This document shows, one piece after another, positions 8,642 to 16,784 of a DNA stretch of 37,643 nucleotides (within the stretch, counting starts at the first letter, position 1; every line of letters begins with the position of its first letter). The notes under the pieces were generated by a model. It was not told the DNA's origin and did not search any database. It was given only the letters and a program-made list of their open reading frames with translations. The position numbers and the translations under genes were made by a program. The stretch lies in the NCBI GenBank assembly GCA_902767015.1, contig CACXFV010000033.1, forward strand, positions 1 to 37,643, in the 5' to 3' direction. This DNA is from an uncultured Lachnospiraceae bacterium. GTDB lineage: Bacteria; Bacillota; Clostridia; Lachnospirales; Lachnospiraceae.

Positions 8642-9620
8642 GTTAATGGCGAAGGATTATATCAGGTTATACTTTTTGAATGAGGTATTACATACAAAAA
8701 CAACGGAGTTTTACCTCTATATCGAGATAGAAGACAGTGAGACAAATTTTTTGGACATCAAGTCCGGCATCGGTGTTTACAGATTTAATAATTTTAACAT
8801 AGCAGAGGATATCACCAGTAATTGTATCACTTTCCGGCCGATTATCGTAGGCTGTTATACGTATTTCAGGATTGACGGGAATACCCCCACCATCGTAGAA
8901 ATTGTCAGAAATGGTTCGGGTAATGTGTCAGAGACTTTTACGCTTTCGGAGGGGGAGAGCAAGCTTGTGCTTGTCCCACAGGGAAGTAAAAAATATATTG
9001 TAACGGTCAGTGATGAGAACATAAAGGCAGAGAAAAAGATGCGGCCGACCCTAAAGGCAGAGAAAGAGATACGACCGGCGCCAAAGGCAGAAGGGTGGGA
9101 TTCATTTAGCGGTAGACACAAGGTTCAGGAGGATACAGAAGAGAAGGTTACCTCTGACAGCGGGCAATGCCACACAGATCAGTTACACAAAGAACAGTTA
9201 TACAAAGAACAGTTACACACAGAAATCAATAGCAGGCACCGGGCGGAAATCGATAATGCCTCACTAAATAAAGATATCGAAGAATTGAAGGAGCAGATAG
9301 AAGCATTAGAACAGTCAAACCGCCTGCTCGAGGAAAAAAGGCAAAATTTGAAGGACACACTTGTCAAAATGAAAGATGAGTATGACAAGAATTATGCCGG
9401 ATATGAGAGTGAATTAAAGGAGCTTCAGTCAAGGTATGCGGTGGATAAAGAAATTTTACTGATGTATTCAGACAGCAAAGTCATGCCGATAGAAGAACTG
9501 CTTGCAAGAGCGGAGACAGCAGTGACCCGGGTAGAGGAGCAGGTAAGATTACTAATCGCAGCAAAGCAGAAAAAGACTGCGCAGATTGAAGATGAGTTAC
9601 AGATAGGCAGAAAAGAGTAG
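8631..9620 (+). CDS. Unknown protein: beta-rich N-domain plus C-terminal coiled coil
   Basis: No family recognised. The chosen GTG start at 8631 has an AGGTGG-like site 5 bp upstream and overlaps the radical SAM stop; it gives 329 residues. ATG 8646 is the alternative. Residues 1 to about 130 alternate short hydrophobic strands (FYLYIEIED, GIGVYRF, YTYFRIDG, SKLVLVP, KKYIVTV) and suggest a beta-sandwich. Residues of about 135-150 repeat a KAEK-x-x-RP unit, and residues of about 180-195 repeat a QL(H/Y)KE unit. The rest, from about 200, is a long charged heptad coiled coil (IEELKEQIEALEQSNRLLEEKRQNL and onward; only part is quoted by pattern here). It contains no signal peptide or membrane span. 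By position it is a structural or adaptor subunit of the ATPase operon. Confidence 0.8.
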   Translation: MQFELMAKDYIRLYFLNEVLHTKTTEFYLYIEIEDSETNFLDIKSGIGVYRFNNFNIAEDITSNCITFRPIIVGCYTYFRIDGNTPTIVEIVRNGSGNVSETFTLSEGESKLVLVPQGSKKYIVTVSDENIKAEKKMRPTLKAEKEIRPAPKAEGWDSFSGRHKVQEDTEEKVTSDSGQCHTDQLHKEQLYKEQLHTEINSRHRAEIDNASLNKDIEELKEQIEALEQSNRLLEEKRQNLKDTLVKMKDEYDKNYAGYESELKELQSRYAVDKEILLMYSDSKVMPIEELLARAETAVTRVEEQVRLLIAAKQKKTAQIEDELQIGRKE

Positions 9621-9634
9621 CCGGTGGTGAGAGA

Positions 9635-11068
9635 ATGGATGAGGTATGGCAATTAGAGCGTCAGATAGACAGTCTTCAAAGTGAGATACAGTTTCAAAAT
9701 GAGCAGGCATATAGAATGCGAAATCAGCTTGCACAGGATAGTTTAAAAAAGCTTCAGGAATATCAGGCGCAGATGGAGTCAGCGTTAGACAGGCATGATA
9801 AAATGGTGCGCAAGGAATACGAAAAACGCCTGAAGGAGTACCAAAACAGTGTTAATGATGAATTAGAGCATAAGCAGCTTAAGATGGATATTGAATATCA
9901 GCAATTATTGATTAGCACAAAGGAGAAGGAAGAAGAGTGGAAAAGTAAGACCAAAAAGCTGCAGACCCTCATTGATGAACTCAGGCAGAATGAGAATCAC
10001 AAAGAAACTGTATCGGTCAATGACGCCAAAAAATATATGACACAGGCAGTAATCGCCTATAAGAAAGTAGAAAAAAAGCCACATGAAAAGTTTTTTCCTA
10101 AAAGAATCACGGTATATTATAACGCGATAAGAGAAGCGAGAACCTTATTTGACAGAGGACTTTATGAGGCGGCCATTGCCATTTCCATTTCGGCAAAATC
10201 CGGTGTGAGCAGACTTGTCTTTGATATTGATGATGCATTGGAAGAGTGGCAGAGACAATTTGCCATATTAAAGACGAAGGCAGAGGCATTATCCTTTAAG
10301 CTTGCGGAGGAAATTGATACATGGTGTGTTCATTCCGGCAGTATATCAGATAGTGATGGGGCAAAAAAGACCATGAATTTCTGGTCAAAAGGGGCATACG
10401 GAAACATATACCGCTATGTGAAGCAATTGGAAACGGAGTTAACACAGGCGCAAAAGTCAGGATTAGAGAGCTATCTCAAAGAAGAAAAAAGTATGTCCTC
10501 AGAGGAGATTAAGAAGCATATTCGTCAGCTCGACGACTTTGACAGTGACTTTGACAATATCTGTCATCTGTGTAAAAGCAGATATGAAGCGGCCTGTGAG
10601 AGGCAGGATTTTGGTGAAAAGATTATTGATTATCTGATTGATGAGATTAATTTAAGCTTCGTGGAGGCAGAGAGTCATTTCAAGGCAGCGGCGTCTGGGG
10701 TTTTGGAAAGTGATGATTACAGACAATACATGGAGTATTTCTTTGGAGCAGGTTATGAGACATCAGATATGAGGGAATGGCTTGAACTCGTGTTTGAAAA
10801 TTCTTCCGGTACCAGAATCTTTATTTATATTGTTCCGGATGAGCAAAAGGAAGAAGTTGCCAACAGAATTGTTTTATATATTGACTGCGGGACATCTGAA
10901 CATGCAGAATATGCCCGACAGATTTACAGGCACATCTGTGAGAGTATAGGGGTGGAGGAGGAATCTGATATCATTACTTTTGCACAGAATATAGAGCAAT
11001 TGACAATGAATTATGATAAAGTACTTGGTGCTGCAGGAGAATCCATAGAGAAAAAAATAAGAAAGTAA
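9635..11068 (+). CDS. Coiled-coil protein A, paralog of the next gene
   Basis: No named family recognised. The 477-residue protein starts 14 bp after the preceding gene. Residues 1 to about 130 are an unbroken charged coiled coil. Residues of about 160-330 are helical, with a TPR-like stretch (AIREARTLFDRGLYEAAIAI, from residue 164). The C-terminal 150 residues are mixed alpha/beta (KIIDYLIDEINLSF near residue 328, then TRIFIYIVPDE, then NRIVLYIDC). The same three-part layout, with recognisable sequence correspondences, occurs in the following gene, so the two appear to be diverged duplicates. There is no membrane segment or signal peptide. It is likely an oligomeric scaffold partner of the AAA+ and FtsK-type ATPases; that is inferred from context only. 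Confidence 0.82.
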   Translation: MDEVWQLERQIDSLQSEIQFQNEQAYRMRNQLAQDSLKKLQEYQAQMESALDRHDKMVRKEYEKRLKEYQNSVNDELEHKQLKMDIEYQQLLISTKEKEEEWKSKTKKLQTLIDELRQNENHKETVSVNDAKKYMTQAVIAYKKVEKKPHEKFFPKRITVYYNAIREARTLFDRGLYEAAIAISISAKSGVSRLVFDIDDALEEWQRQFAILKTKAEALSFKLAEEIDTWCVHSGSISDSDGAKKTMNFWSKGAYGNIYRYVKQLETELTQAQKSGLESYLKEEKSMSSEEIKKHIRQLDDFDSDFDNICHLCKSRYEAACERQDFGEKIIDYLIDEINLSFVEAESHFKAAASGVLESDDYRQYMEYFFGAGYETSDMREWLELVFENSSGTRIFIYIVPDEQKEEVANRIVLYIDCGTSEHAEYARQIYRHICESIGVEEESDIITFAQNIEQLTMNYDKVLGAAGESIEKKIRK

Positions 11069-11084
11069 ATGCAGGAGGTGCAGG

Positions 11085-12599
11085 ATGAGTGGTGTAGCAG
11101 GTGGAATTATTTTATTACCATATGTATTTTCAATAATTGCGGCAAAGATGACGGTTGCGGCAACGGATGCAGCGTTAAAGCGGGTGACAGATGAGACAGG
11201 AATGTATTATCAATATTCTAAAATCAGAGAGGAGGCACAGTTAAGACAGAGTGGTGCAGAAAGGCAGCTAATCGATGCCAGAAGCATGGTACAGGCTGAC
11301 CTGCAGTCACAGGCGAGGCTTCAAAAGGAAGTATCAGATAACGTGTTGCAGCAGATTGAATTACAGCGCAGGGAAATAGCAGGAAGGCTTGAGAAGGCTG
11401 ATGAGGAGGAATACAAAGAATATCTTAATCAGTTAAGTGATGCGGGGATGGAGCTTACGAACCGCATTGAGACAATGCAGGCAGAGTTTGTGAATCATTA
11501 TCACGCGAAGATTCAGGAGAGTATGGGAACGGTTACCAATGCCATTAATATTCAGTACGGCACATATCTGGAGGAGCTTTCACAGTACAAAGATAATCTC
11601 AATGCCAAAAAAGAGCTTGCTGCAGGAATGGCAGGTGATTACATCAAAGAAGCAGAAGCACTTTTGCTATCTCTGGTGGAAGACTATGAGGGAGAGCGTT
11701 ATGCAGGCTTTGCACTTAAGGAATTAAGGGAGGCACTTGACGCAGCAAGAGAGCAGTATCAGTCAGGCAATTATGAGGCAGCCCTTGCGACGGCGAAGGA
11801 TGTGTCTGTGAATGTCATTGAAGAGATTTATAAGGCAGATTGTAAGGGGAGAGAATGGGGAAGCTATTATCAATATGCCTGCCTACTGGCAGATGAGCTT
11901 GAGGTCTATATCATTTCCCAGGATACCATCACGCAGGAGATAAAGGAAGAAGCAGAAAAGGCGGCAGGAAGAAGCTTTGAAGATGAGATTGTAGGGATTC
12001 GCATCAGTGAATATACAGAGCTTATGAAGTCTGGAAATGGGATGCACAGATATGATTATCTGTTGGAAAAGACGAGAGAGTTAAAGAGGCTTCTGCAATC
12101 AGAGGATATTAAATCAGCCGATACAGACCAGTTGAAGGAATATATCCATTTATTAAATGATGAATTGTATCCGGCTGTCACAAAAACAATTTACAAGGGA
12201 ATCCTCAATATGAATAATGCCTTTTCAAGACAGAATATCAGTGAGGAAATCATTGATTTTTTTGAAGAACATAATTTTAATTTTGACGGCTATTCTTATG
12301 ATGAAGACAGACATGACGGGGCATTGCATATCGGACTGTCAAATGATACAACCGGAGAAGAAATTGTGGTGACACTGGCGCCAGAGTTGGTGGGAGGCGG
12401 AGATATTCGGACGAAGGTGGAGATTCACCAGCTAAAAGGGGACGAAACCAATGAGGAGAGAAAAGAATATTACAGAACCGGTGTACAACAGGTAGTGTTT
12501 GAAAATACGCCGGGGGCACAGATACATTTAGAATGTGATAAATCCACGAAAAACCGATTGTCTGAAAAGACAGAGCTGCGGGATAAAATCAAGGGATAG
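11085..12599 (+). CDS. Coiled-coil protein B with hydrophobic N-terminus, paralog of the preceding gene
   Basis: No named family recognised. The 504-residue protein has a strong GGAGG site 6 bp before its ATG. Residues 3 to about 25 are hydrophobic (GVAGGIILLPYVFSIIAA), a possible membrane-associating helix without a signal-peptidase site. A coiled coil rich in Gln, Glu and Ala follows to about residue 200. A TPR-like stretch (ELREALDAAREQYQSGNYEA, from residue 213) matches the equivalent part of the upstream gene product. The C-terminus has IIDFFEEHNFNFDGYS near residue 386 and then a strand-rich segment. If the N-terminal helix inserts, this protein could tether the otherwise soluble operon products to the membrane. 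Function unknown. Confidence 0.82.
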   Translation: MSGVAGGIILLPYVFSIIAAKMTVAATDAALKRVTDETGMYYQYSKIREEAQLRQSGAERQLIDARSMVQADLQSQARLQKEVSDNVLQQIELQRREIAGRLEKADEEEYKEYLNQLSDAGMELTNRIETMQAEFVNHYHAKIQESMGTVTNAINIQYGTYLEELSQYKDNLNAKKELAAGMAGDYIKEAEALLLSLVEDYEGERYAGFALKELREALDAAREQYQSGNYEAALATAKDVSVNVIEEIYKADCKGREWGSYYQYACLLADELEVYIISQDTITQEIKEEAEKAAGRSFEDEIVGIRISEYTELMKSGNGMHRYDYLLEKTRELKRLLQSEDIKSADTDQLKEYIHLLNDELYPAVTKTIYKGILNMNNAFSRQNISEEIIDFFEEHNFNFDGYSYDEDRHDGALHIGLSNDTTGEEIVVTLAPELVGGGDIRTKVEIHQLKGDETNEERKEYYRTGVQQVVFENTPGAQIHLECDKSTKNRLSEKTELRDKIKG

Positions 12600-12616
12600 T
12601 GTTATAGGAGATTGCG

Positions 12617-15600
12617 ATGAGTTCTATTCTTGAGAGAACAGATTTGAACAGAATATATCTGATATATGGACATCTGGATGATATGTTTATATCGGGCAAT
12701 TTGCAGGTGAATAATTTCAGACCGTTTTTGAACGGATATTTAAAAAGCCTTGGCTATGAGCAGATTGTCTTTTATTCCGGTGCCAAAAATGTCGGAAAAT
12801 TTGTCATGGATGATGAGAGTGCGATGCTTGCCATTAACAAAAATAAGAGAATTATGTCAGAGAATCAGCAGGTGTACCGGGATGATGCCCGTGATACTTA
12901 CACAGCCCTCAGGCAGGCGGATACTATGGTGAGTGTACCAAAAAGAAAGCGGAGGATTTTAAATCCAAGAGTGCGCGGCACGGCAAATGCCGGTGTAGAA
13001 GCACAAAAGGAGCAAATTACCTATTCTTCTGCAGAAGTACAGACGGAAGTCTATCCTTCCGGCAGGGAAAATAGCAGCAGGGAAAATACCGCTGAAAGTG
13101 TTAGTACAGACAAGAGAAGAAAGCTTATCTATAAGCAGCCGAAGATTACACCCATAGAATTTCTTGAGGATGCAAAAAAAATCATGGCGGATACAACACA
13201 CAAGTCGGCAATTGTCTTTACTTTCTTTCAAGACTTTGTCACAGACAGAACCGCACCATTGCAACCGTATTTAGAGCTTGTATCCCATTTGTGGGATGAG
13301 TACAGCAGTAACAGTAATGAGAATATCTGTATCTTTCTGGCACCCCAGATGTCCACAAAGGATTTGAGCGATATGTTCGACAATATGGAGAACGGATATG
13401 TGCTCAAGAACCGTTTCTTTAACGCTGACGGAACTGCCAACAGAGGAACGACAATCGAGGTGGGGCTTCCCAATGATGATGAGGTAGGCTATCTGTTAGA
13501 ATACTTAAGAATCGTGGGGGATAAAGGTAAACGCATCACGTTCCGGCAGAGTGGAAAAAAGAGGATTGTCTCTTCTATATTGTATTATAGCAGGGAGAAA
13601 GACAAGTCAGAGAACCGCTCCGGTTTTTTAAATGCCGTTTACAACGATTTGGTATATTATATGAGACGGTCGGATACCGCTATAGTAAATATAGATGATG
13701 AGGCTGTGACAAAAATATATGGCAGTGACAAAAAGCAGGAGATGGCGTCGCCCCTTGAACAATTGAAAAATACCAGGGGTTGGGAGAGTGTGGCAGAAAG
13801 AATCAATGAGATTATCAGAGATTATCACATCAAAAAAGAAGAATATGAGAAGAAATATGCGAAGCAGTCCTCACTGGAAAAGCATCAAAATCATGCGTAT
13901 TCTAACGAACGGATAGATAAAGAAAACGGAAAGGAAGGCTTCCTTTATCAGGTGCCCCATTTTATTATACGAGGCAATCCGGGCGTGGGCAAGACTACAG
14001 TGGCAAGATTAATCGGAAAAATCTTTTATGATGAGGGGATGCTTCGGAAAGGAGATACCATCGAGGCAAAAAGAGATGACCTTGTGGATGCTTATGTAGG
14101 AGGAACCGCCATCAGAACAACGGAGTGCGTTGAGCGGGCAACGGAAGGTGTTCTTTTTATTGATGATGCTTACTCATTGTTAGAGAAAGGAGAGGAGCAT
14201 AATTTTGCAAAAGAGGCCATTGATACACTGGTTCCGATTATGACGAATCCGGACCGGTATCGTTTTTGCATGATTATGGCAGGTTATCCGGAGTTGATGG
14301 ATGAACTGTTGGCGATGAATCCGGGACTCAAAAGCAGATTCAGCAATGCAAACATTCTGACCATTGAAGATTATCCGCCGGATTTATTAAAAGATATTTT
14401 CATCAAAGAATGTCATAAGGACGGATACCGGTTATCACAGGAGATGGATTTAGCGTTGTTTTTTAACAACCTTTACGGGCAGCGCAACAGGGCGGATTTC
14501 GGAAATGCAAGAGATATCGTGGCAATTGCGAAAGAAGTGAAGCTTCAGTGCAGCCTGAGAGATAATACGACAAGATGTATTATCAGGGAAGATTTTGGAG
14601 ATTATCAGAAATATTTTATCAGGCAGGGGGTATCCTCCATTGATGAAATATATGCAAAACTGGACACCTATGTGGGAATGGAGTTTGTAAAAGATTTATT
14701 TAAGAGTGTGAGATTTGAGCTATTGGACGTGATGGATAGCAAGAGCCGGGGAATCAAGCCGGAGACATATCCGGAGCATTATATATTTGCCGGCAATCCG
14801 GGAACTGGAAAGACAACTGTGGGCAAAATGATAGGCGAATTTTACCATATAATGGGTGTACTGGGAGCAGCACAGACATTGTTTGCGGATGCCTCTGACA
14901 TCATTGGTAATCATGTGGGAGATTCAAAGGATAAAGTTACTGCGCTCATGCAAAGAGCAATTGACCATAATCAGGTATTATATATAGACGAGGCATACCA
15001 GATTTCGGAATCAGCCTATGGCAATGAAATTATAGGCGCCATGATGACGAAAATGACAGAGAATGCAGATGACTTCAGGGTGATATTCGGCATGTACACC
15101 AATAAAGTTGAGAATTTTTTAAAGCTGAATGCCGGTCTTCCCAGAAGGCTTAGAATTGTTGAATTTCCGGACTATACCCCGGAGCAGCTGACAGAGATAT
15201 TTGACAGGACAATAGAGGCTGCCGGCTGTACGATTACGCAGGAGGCACACGAGAGAGTCGCGAAGATTTTTAAGTATCTGTACAGTGTAAGAGGAGAAGA
15301 TTTTGGCAATGCGGGAGAAGTCAAAAAACTGGCGGCAGACATGAAAAGACGGCGGCTTGAGAGGGTGTATTCTTCAGCACTGGAGGGTGAGGAAAAATAC
15401 AGATATGAGCTTTCGGATATCCCACAGAAGCTGCTGGAGCTTACAAAAGCACAGGCAGGTGAAAAATCCTTTGAGGATATTATGAAGGAATTAAAGGACC
15501 AGATTGGTATGTCAGATTTAAAGGATATTGTGCTACAAAAGCAGGAGGAAATCTTATATGCCAAAAAAAGTGGCGAATCGACAGAAGATATTTGCCCGGG

Positions 15601-16309
15601 ATATTATTTCTTTGTAGGAAATCCGGGTACCGGAAAATCCACAAGTGCACAGTTATTTGCCAATTGTCTGTATCGGCTTGGCATTGTGAAGACGGATAAA
15701 TTCTATTCCTGCACAGCGAAGGATTTAATCGGACAATATGTGGGTGAGACGGACAAAAAGACGTATGAATTACTGCAAAAATCGGTCAACAGTGTATTGT
15801 TCATTGATGAGGCATACAGTCTTTCGTATTCAGACGGCTATTCAGATGGCGGATTCAAGAAAGAGGCATTAGAGCAGATGATTGCATTTATGGATCAGTC
15901 TGAGCACAGAAAGAATTGCTGCATTGTTTTTGCAGGCTATGAGAAGGATATGCAGGGATTATATAAATCCAACAGCGGAATGCGCTCAAGAATTGAGGAG
16001 GTTCATTTCAGAGACTATTCTGCAGAGGAATTATACGAGATATTTAAGCTGTTTTGCCAAAAAAATGGATTTCAGGTCAGTGAAGGGGTGGAGAAGGTAT
16101 ATATCCCCATATTTGCAAAGCTAAAGGAGCTTACCTATTTTTCCAATGGCAGAACGGCAAGAACCATCTATGAAAAGACGATTATCAATATGAAGCGTAG
16201 AATTGTGAGAAGTGACGATATCCCGAAGGGCGGGGAACGACTGGTGATAGGGGAAGATTTGTTGTCAGAGGAGGACGCTGTAAGGATAATCGGGGCAGAT
16301 GGCAATTGA
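12617..16309 (+). CDS. Triple CbxX/CfqX-type AAA+ ATPase with degenerate N-terminal module
   Basis: The 1230-residue protein has a TAGGAG site 6 bp before ATG. It contains three AAA+ modules of the CbxX/SpoVK/EccA class at a regular spacing of about 275 residues. Module 1 has Walker A GNPGVGKT at 453-460 and Walker B VLFIDDAY at 512-519. Module 2 has GNPGTGKT at 726-733 and VLYIDEAY from 787. Module 3 has GNPGTGKS at 1001-1008 and VLFIDEAY from 1060. Each is followed by sensor and arginine segments such as SRF or SRI. Residues 1 to about 330 contain alternating strands and helices (RIYLIYGHLDDMF, then KSAIVFTFFQDF, then NICIFLAPQM) like a P-loop-less NTPase, probably a degenerate fourth module. 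There is no transmembrane segment. CbxX-type proteins remodel protein complexes: Rubisco activase CbbX, and EccA in type VII secretion. A remodelling role for the neighbouring coiled-coil proteins is inferred. Confidence 0.92.
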   Translation: MSSILERTDLNRIYLIYGHLDDMFISGNLQVNNFRPFLNGYLKSLGYEQIVFYSGAKNVGKFVMDDESAMLAINKNKRIMSENQQVYRDDARDTYTALRQADTMVSVPKRKRRILNPRVRGTANAGVEAQKEQITYSSAEVQTEVYPSGRENSSRENTAESVSTDKRRKLIYKQPKITPIEFLEDAKKIMADTTHKSAIVFTFFQDFVTDRTAPLQPYLELVSHLWDEYSSNSNENICIFLAPQMSTKDLSDMFDNMENGYVLKNRFFNADGTANRGTTIEVGLPNDDEVGYLLEYLRIVGDKGKRITFRQSGKKRIVSSILYYSREKDKSENRSGFLNAVYNDLVYYMRRSDTAIVNIDDEAVTKIYGSDKKQEMASPLEQLKNTRGWESVAERINEIIRDYHIKKEEYEKKYAKQSSLEKHQNHAYSNERIDKENGKEGFLYQVPHFIIRGNPGVGKTTVARLIGKIFYDEGMLRKGDTIEAKRDDLVDAYVGGTAIRTTECVERATEGVLFIDDAYSLLEKGEEHNFAKEAIDTLVPIMTNPDRYRFCMIMAGYPELMDELLAMNPGLKSRFSNANILTIEDYPPDLLKDIFIKECHKDGYRLSQEMDLALFFNNLYGQRNRADFGNARDIVAIAKEVKLQCSLRDNTTRCIIREDFGDYQKYFIRQGVSSIDEIYAKLDTYVGMEFVKDLFKSVRFELLDVMDSKSRGIKPETYPEHYIFAGNPGTGKTTVGKMIGEFYHIMGVLGAAQTLFADASDIIGNHVGDSKDKVTALMQRAIDHNQVLYIDEAYQISESAYGNEIIGAMMTKMTENADDFRVIFGMYTNKVENFLKLNAGLPRRLRIVEFPDYTPEQLTEIFDRTIEAAGCTITQEAHERVAKIFKYLYSVRGEDFGNAGEVKKLAADMKRRRLERVYSSALEGEEKYRYELSDIPQKLLELTKAQAGEKSFEDIMKELKDQIGMSDLKDIVLQKQEEILYAKKSGESTEDICPGYYFFVGNPGTGKSTSAQLFANCLYRLGIVKTDKFYSCTAKDLIGQYVGETDKKTYELLQKSVNSVLFIDEAYSLSYSDGYSDGGFKKEALEQMIAFMDQSEHRKNCCIVFAGYEKDMQGLYKSNSGMRSRIEEVHFRDYSAEELYEIFKLFCQKNGFQVSEGVEKVYIPIFAKLKELTYFSNGRTARTIYEKTIINMKRRIVRSDDIPKGGERLVIGEDLLSEEDAVRIIGADGN

Positions 16310-16375
16310 GAAATGGCAATGACAGAATAAAGGAAAGAATGAAGCACCGGATAACAGACGGAAAGTGAGGACAGA

Positions 16376-16684
16376 ATGGAAGGCAGAAAAGGAGATAGAC
16401 AGGAAGATAGAATAGAAGATAGAAAAGAGAGTATCTGGAAGGATTTTGATTTTCCTACCCTCGACCCTATTTTGGTGTCACATGATTATAATGTGCATCG
16501 GGAGAGCGGGAATACTCAATATATGGAGACTCAAAATAATGACACTCGAAACAATGAAGTGCAAAACAATGGGACTCGAAACACTTCAGGTGGAATGAAA
16601 AAAGAACTATATGGCGAAAATATCGATGATCTCGCATATGAGGATATTGATTGGGATGATTTTCCGGCATTGACAGAGTCATGA
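16376..16684 (+). CDS. Small acidic Asn-rich protein between the two ATPase genes
   Basis: No family recognised. The 102-residue product is hydrophilic and probably largely disordered. Its start has GTGAGG 5 bp upstream. Two similar short motifs flank the centre: WKDFDFPTLD near residue 22 and DWDDFPALTE at the C-terminus, sharing W-x-D-F, then P-x-L. Between them lies an imperfect Asn/Thr/Arg repeat (QNNDTRNN and QNNGTRNT). This layout resembles a flexible linker carrying two copies of a docking peptide, which would fit an adaptor or substrate for one of the flanking ATPases. It lies 66 bp after the AAA+ gene. Coding status is supported by position, reading frame and ribosome binding site, but not by homology. 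Confidence 0.65.
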   Translation: MEGRKGDRQEDRIEDRKESIWKDFDFPTLDPILVSHDYNVHRESGNTQYMETQNNDTRNNEVQNNGTRNTSGGMKKELYGENIDDLAYEDIDWDDFPALTES

Positions 16685-16698
16685 AAATAACAGACTGC

Positions 16699-16748
16699 GA
16701 CCGGTTATGAATGCATGGTAACCGGTCAGGAAGCGTCGGACAGACGCT
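16699..16748 (+). promoter_or_regulatory. Two tandem perfect hairpins before the FtsK-type gene
   Basis: Hairpin 1 pairs 16699-16707 with 16719-16727 (9 bp, 11-nt loop). Hairpin 2 pairs 16732-16737 with 16743-16748 (6 bp, 5-nt loop). Neither is followed by a T run, so they are not intrinsic terminators. They could be an RNA processing or stability element that sets the ratio of upstream to downstream gene product in the operon. Confidence 0.55.
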
Positions 16749-16784
16749 ATGGCATATTAATGGAAGTAGGAAATGAGGATGACG

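Noticed and set aside
16708-16722. Four-codon mini-ORF (ATG to TAA) within the first hairpin loop region before the FtsK-type gene
   Set aside because: It is too short and has no ribosome binding site; likely chance.
16699-16748. Intrinsic terminator inside the ATPase operon
   Set aside because: The stems are good but no T tract follows either of them.
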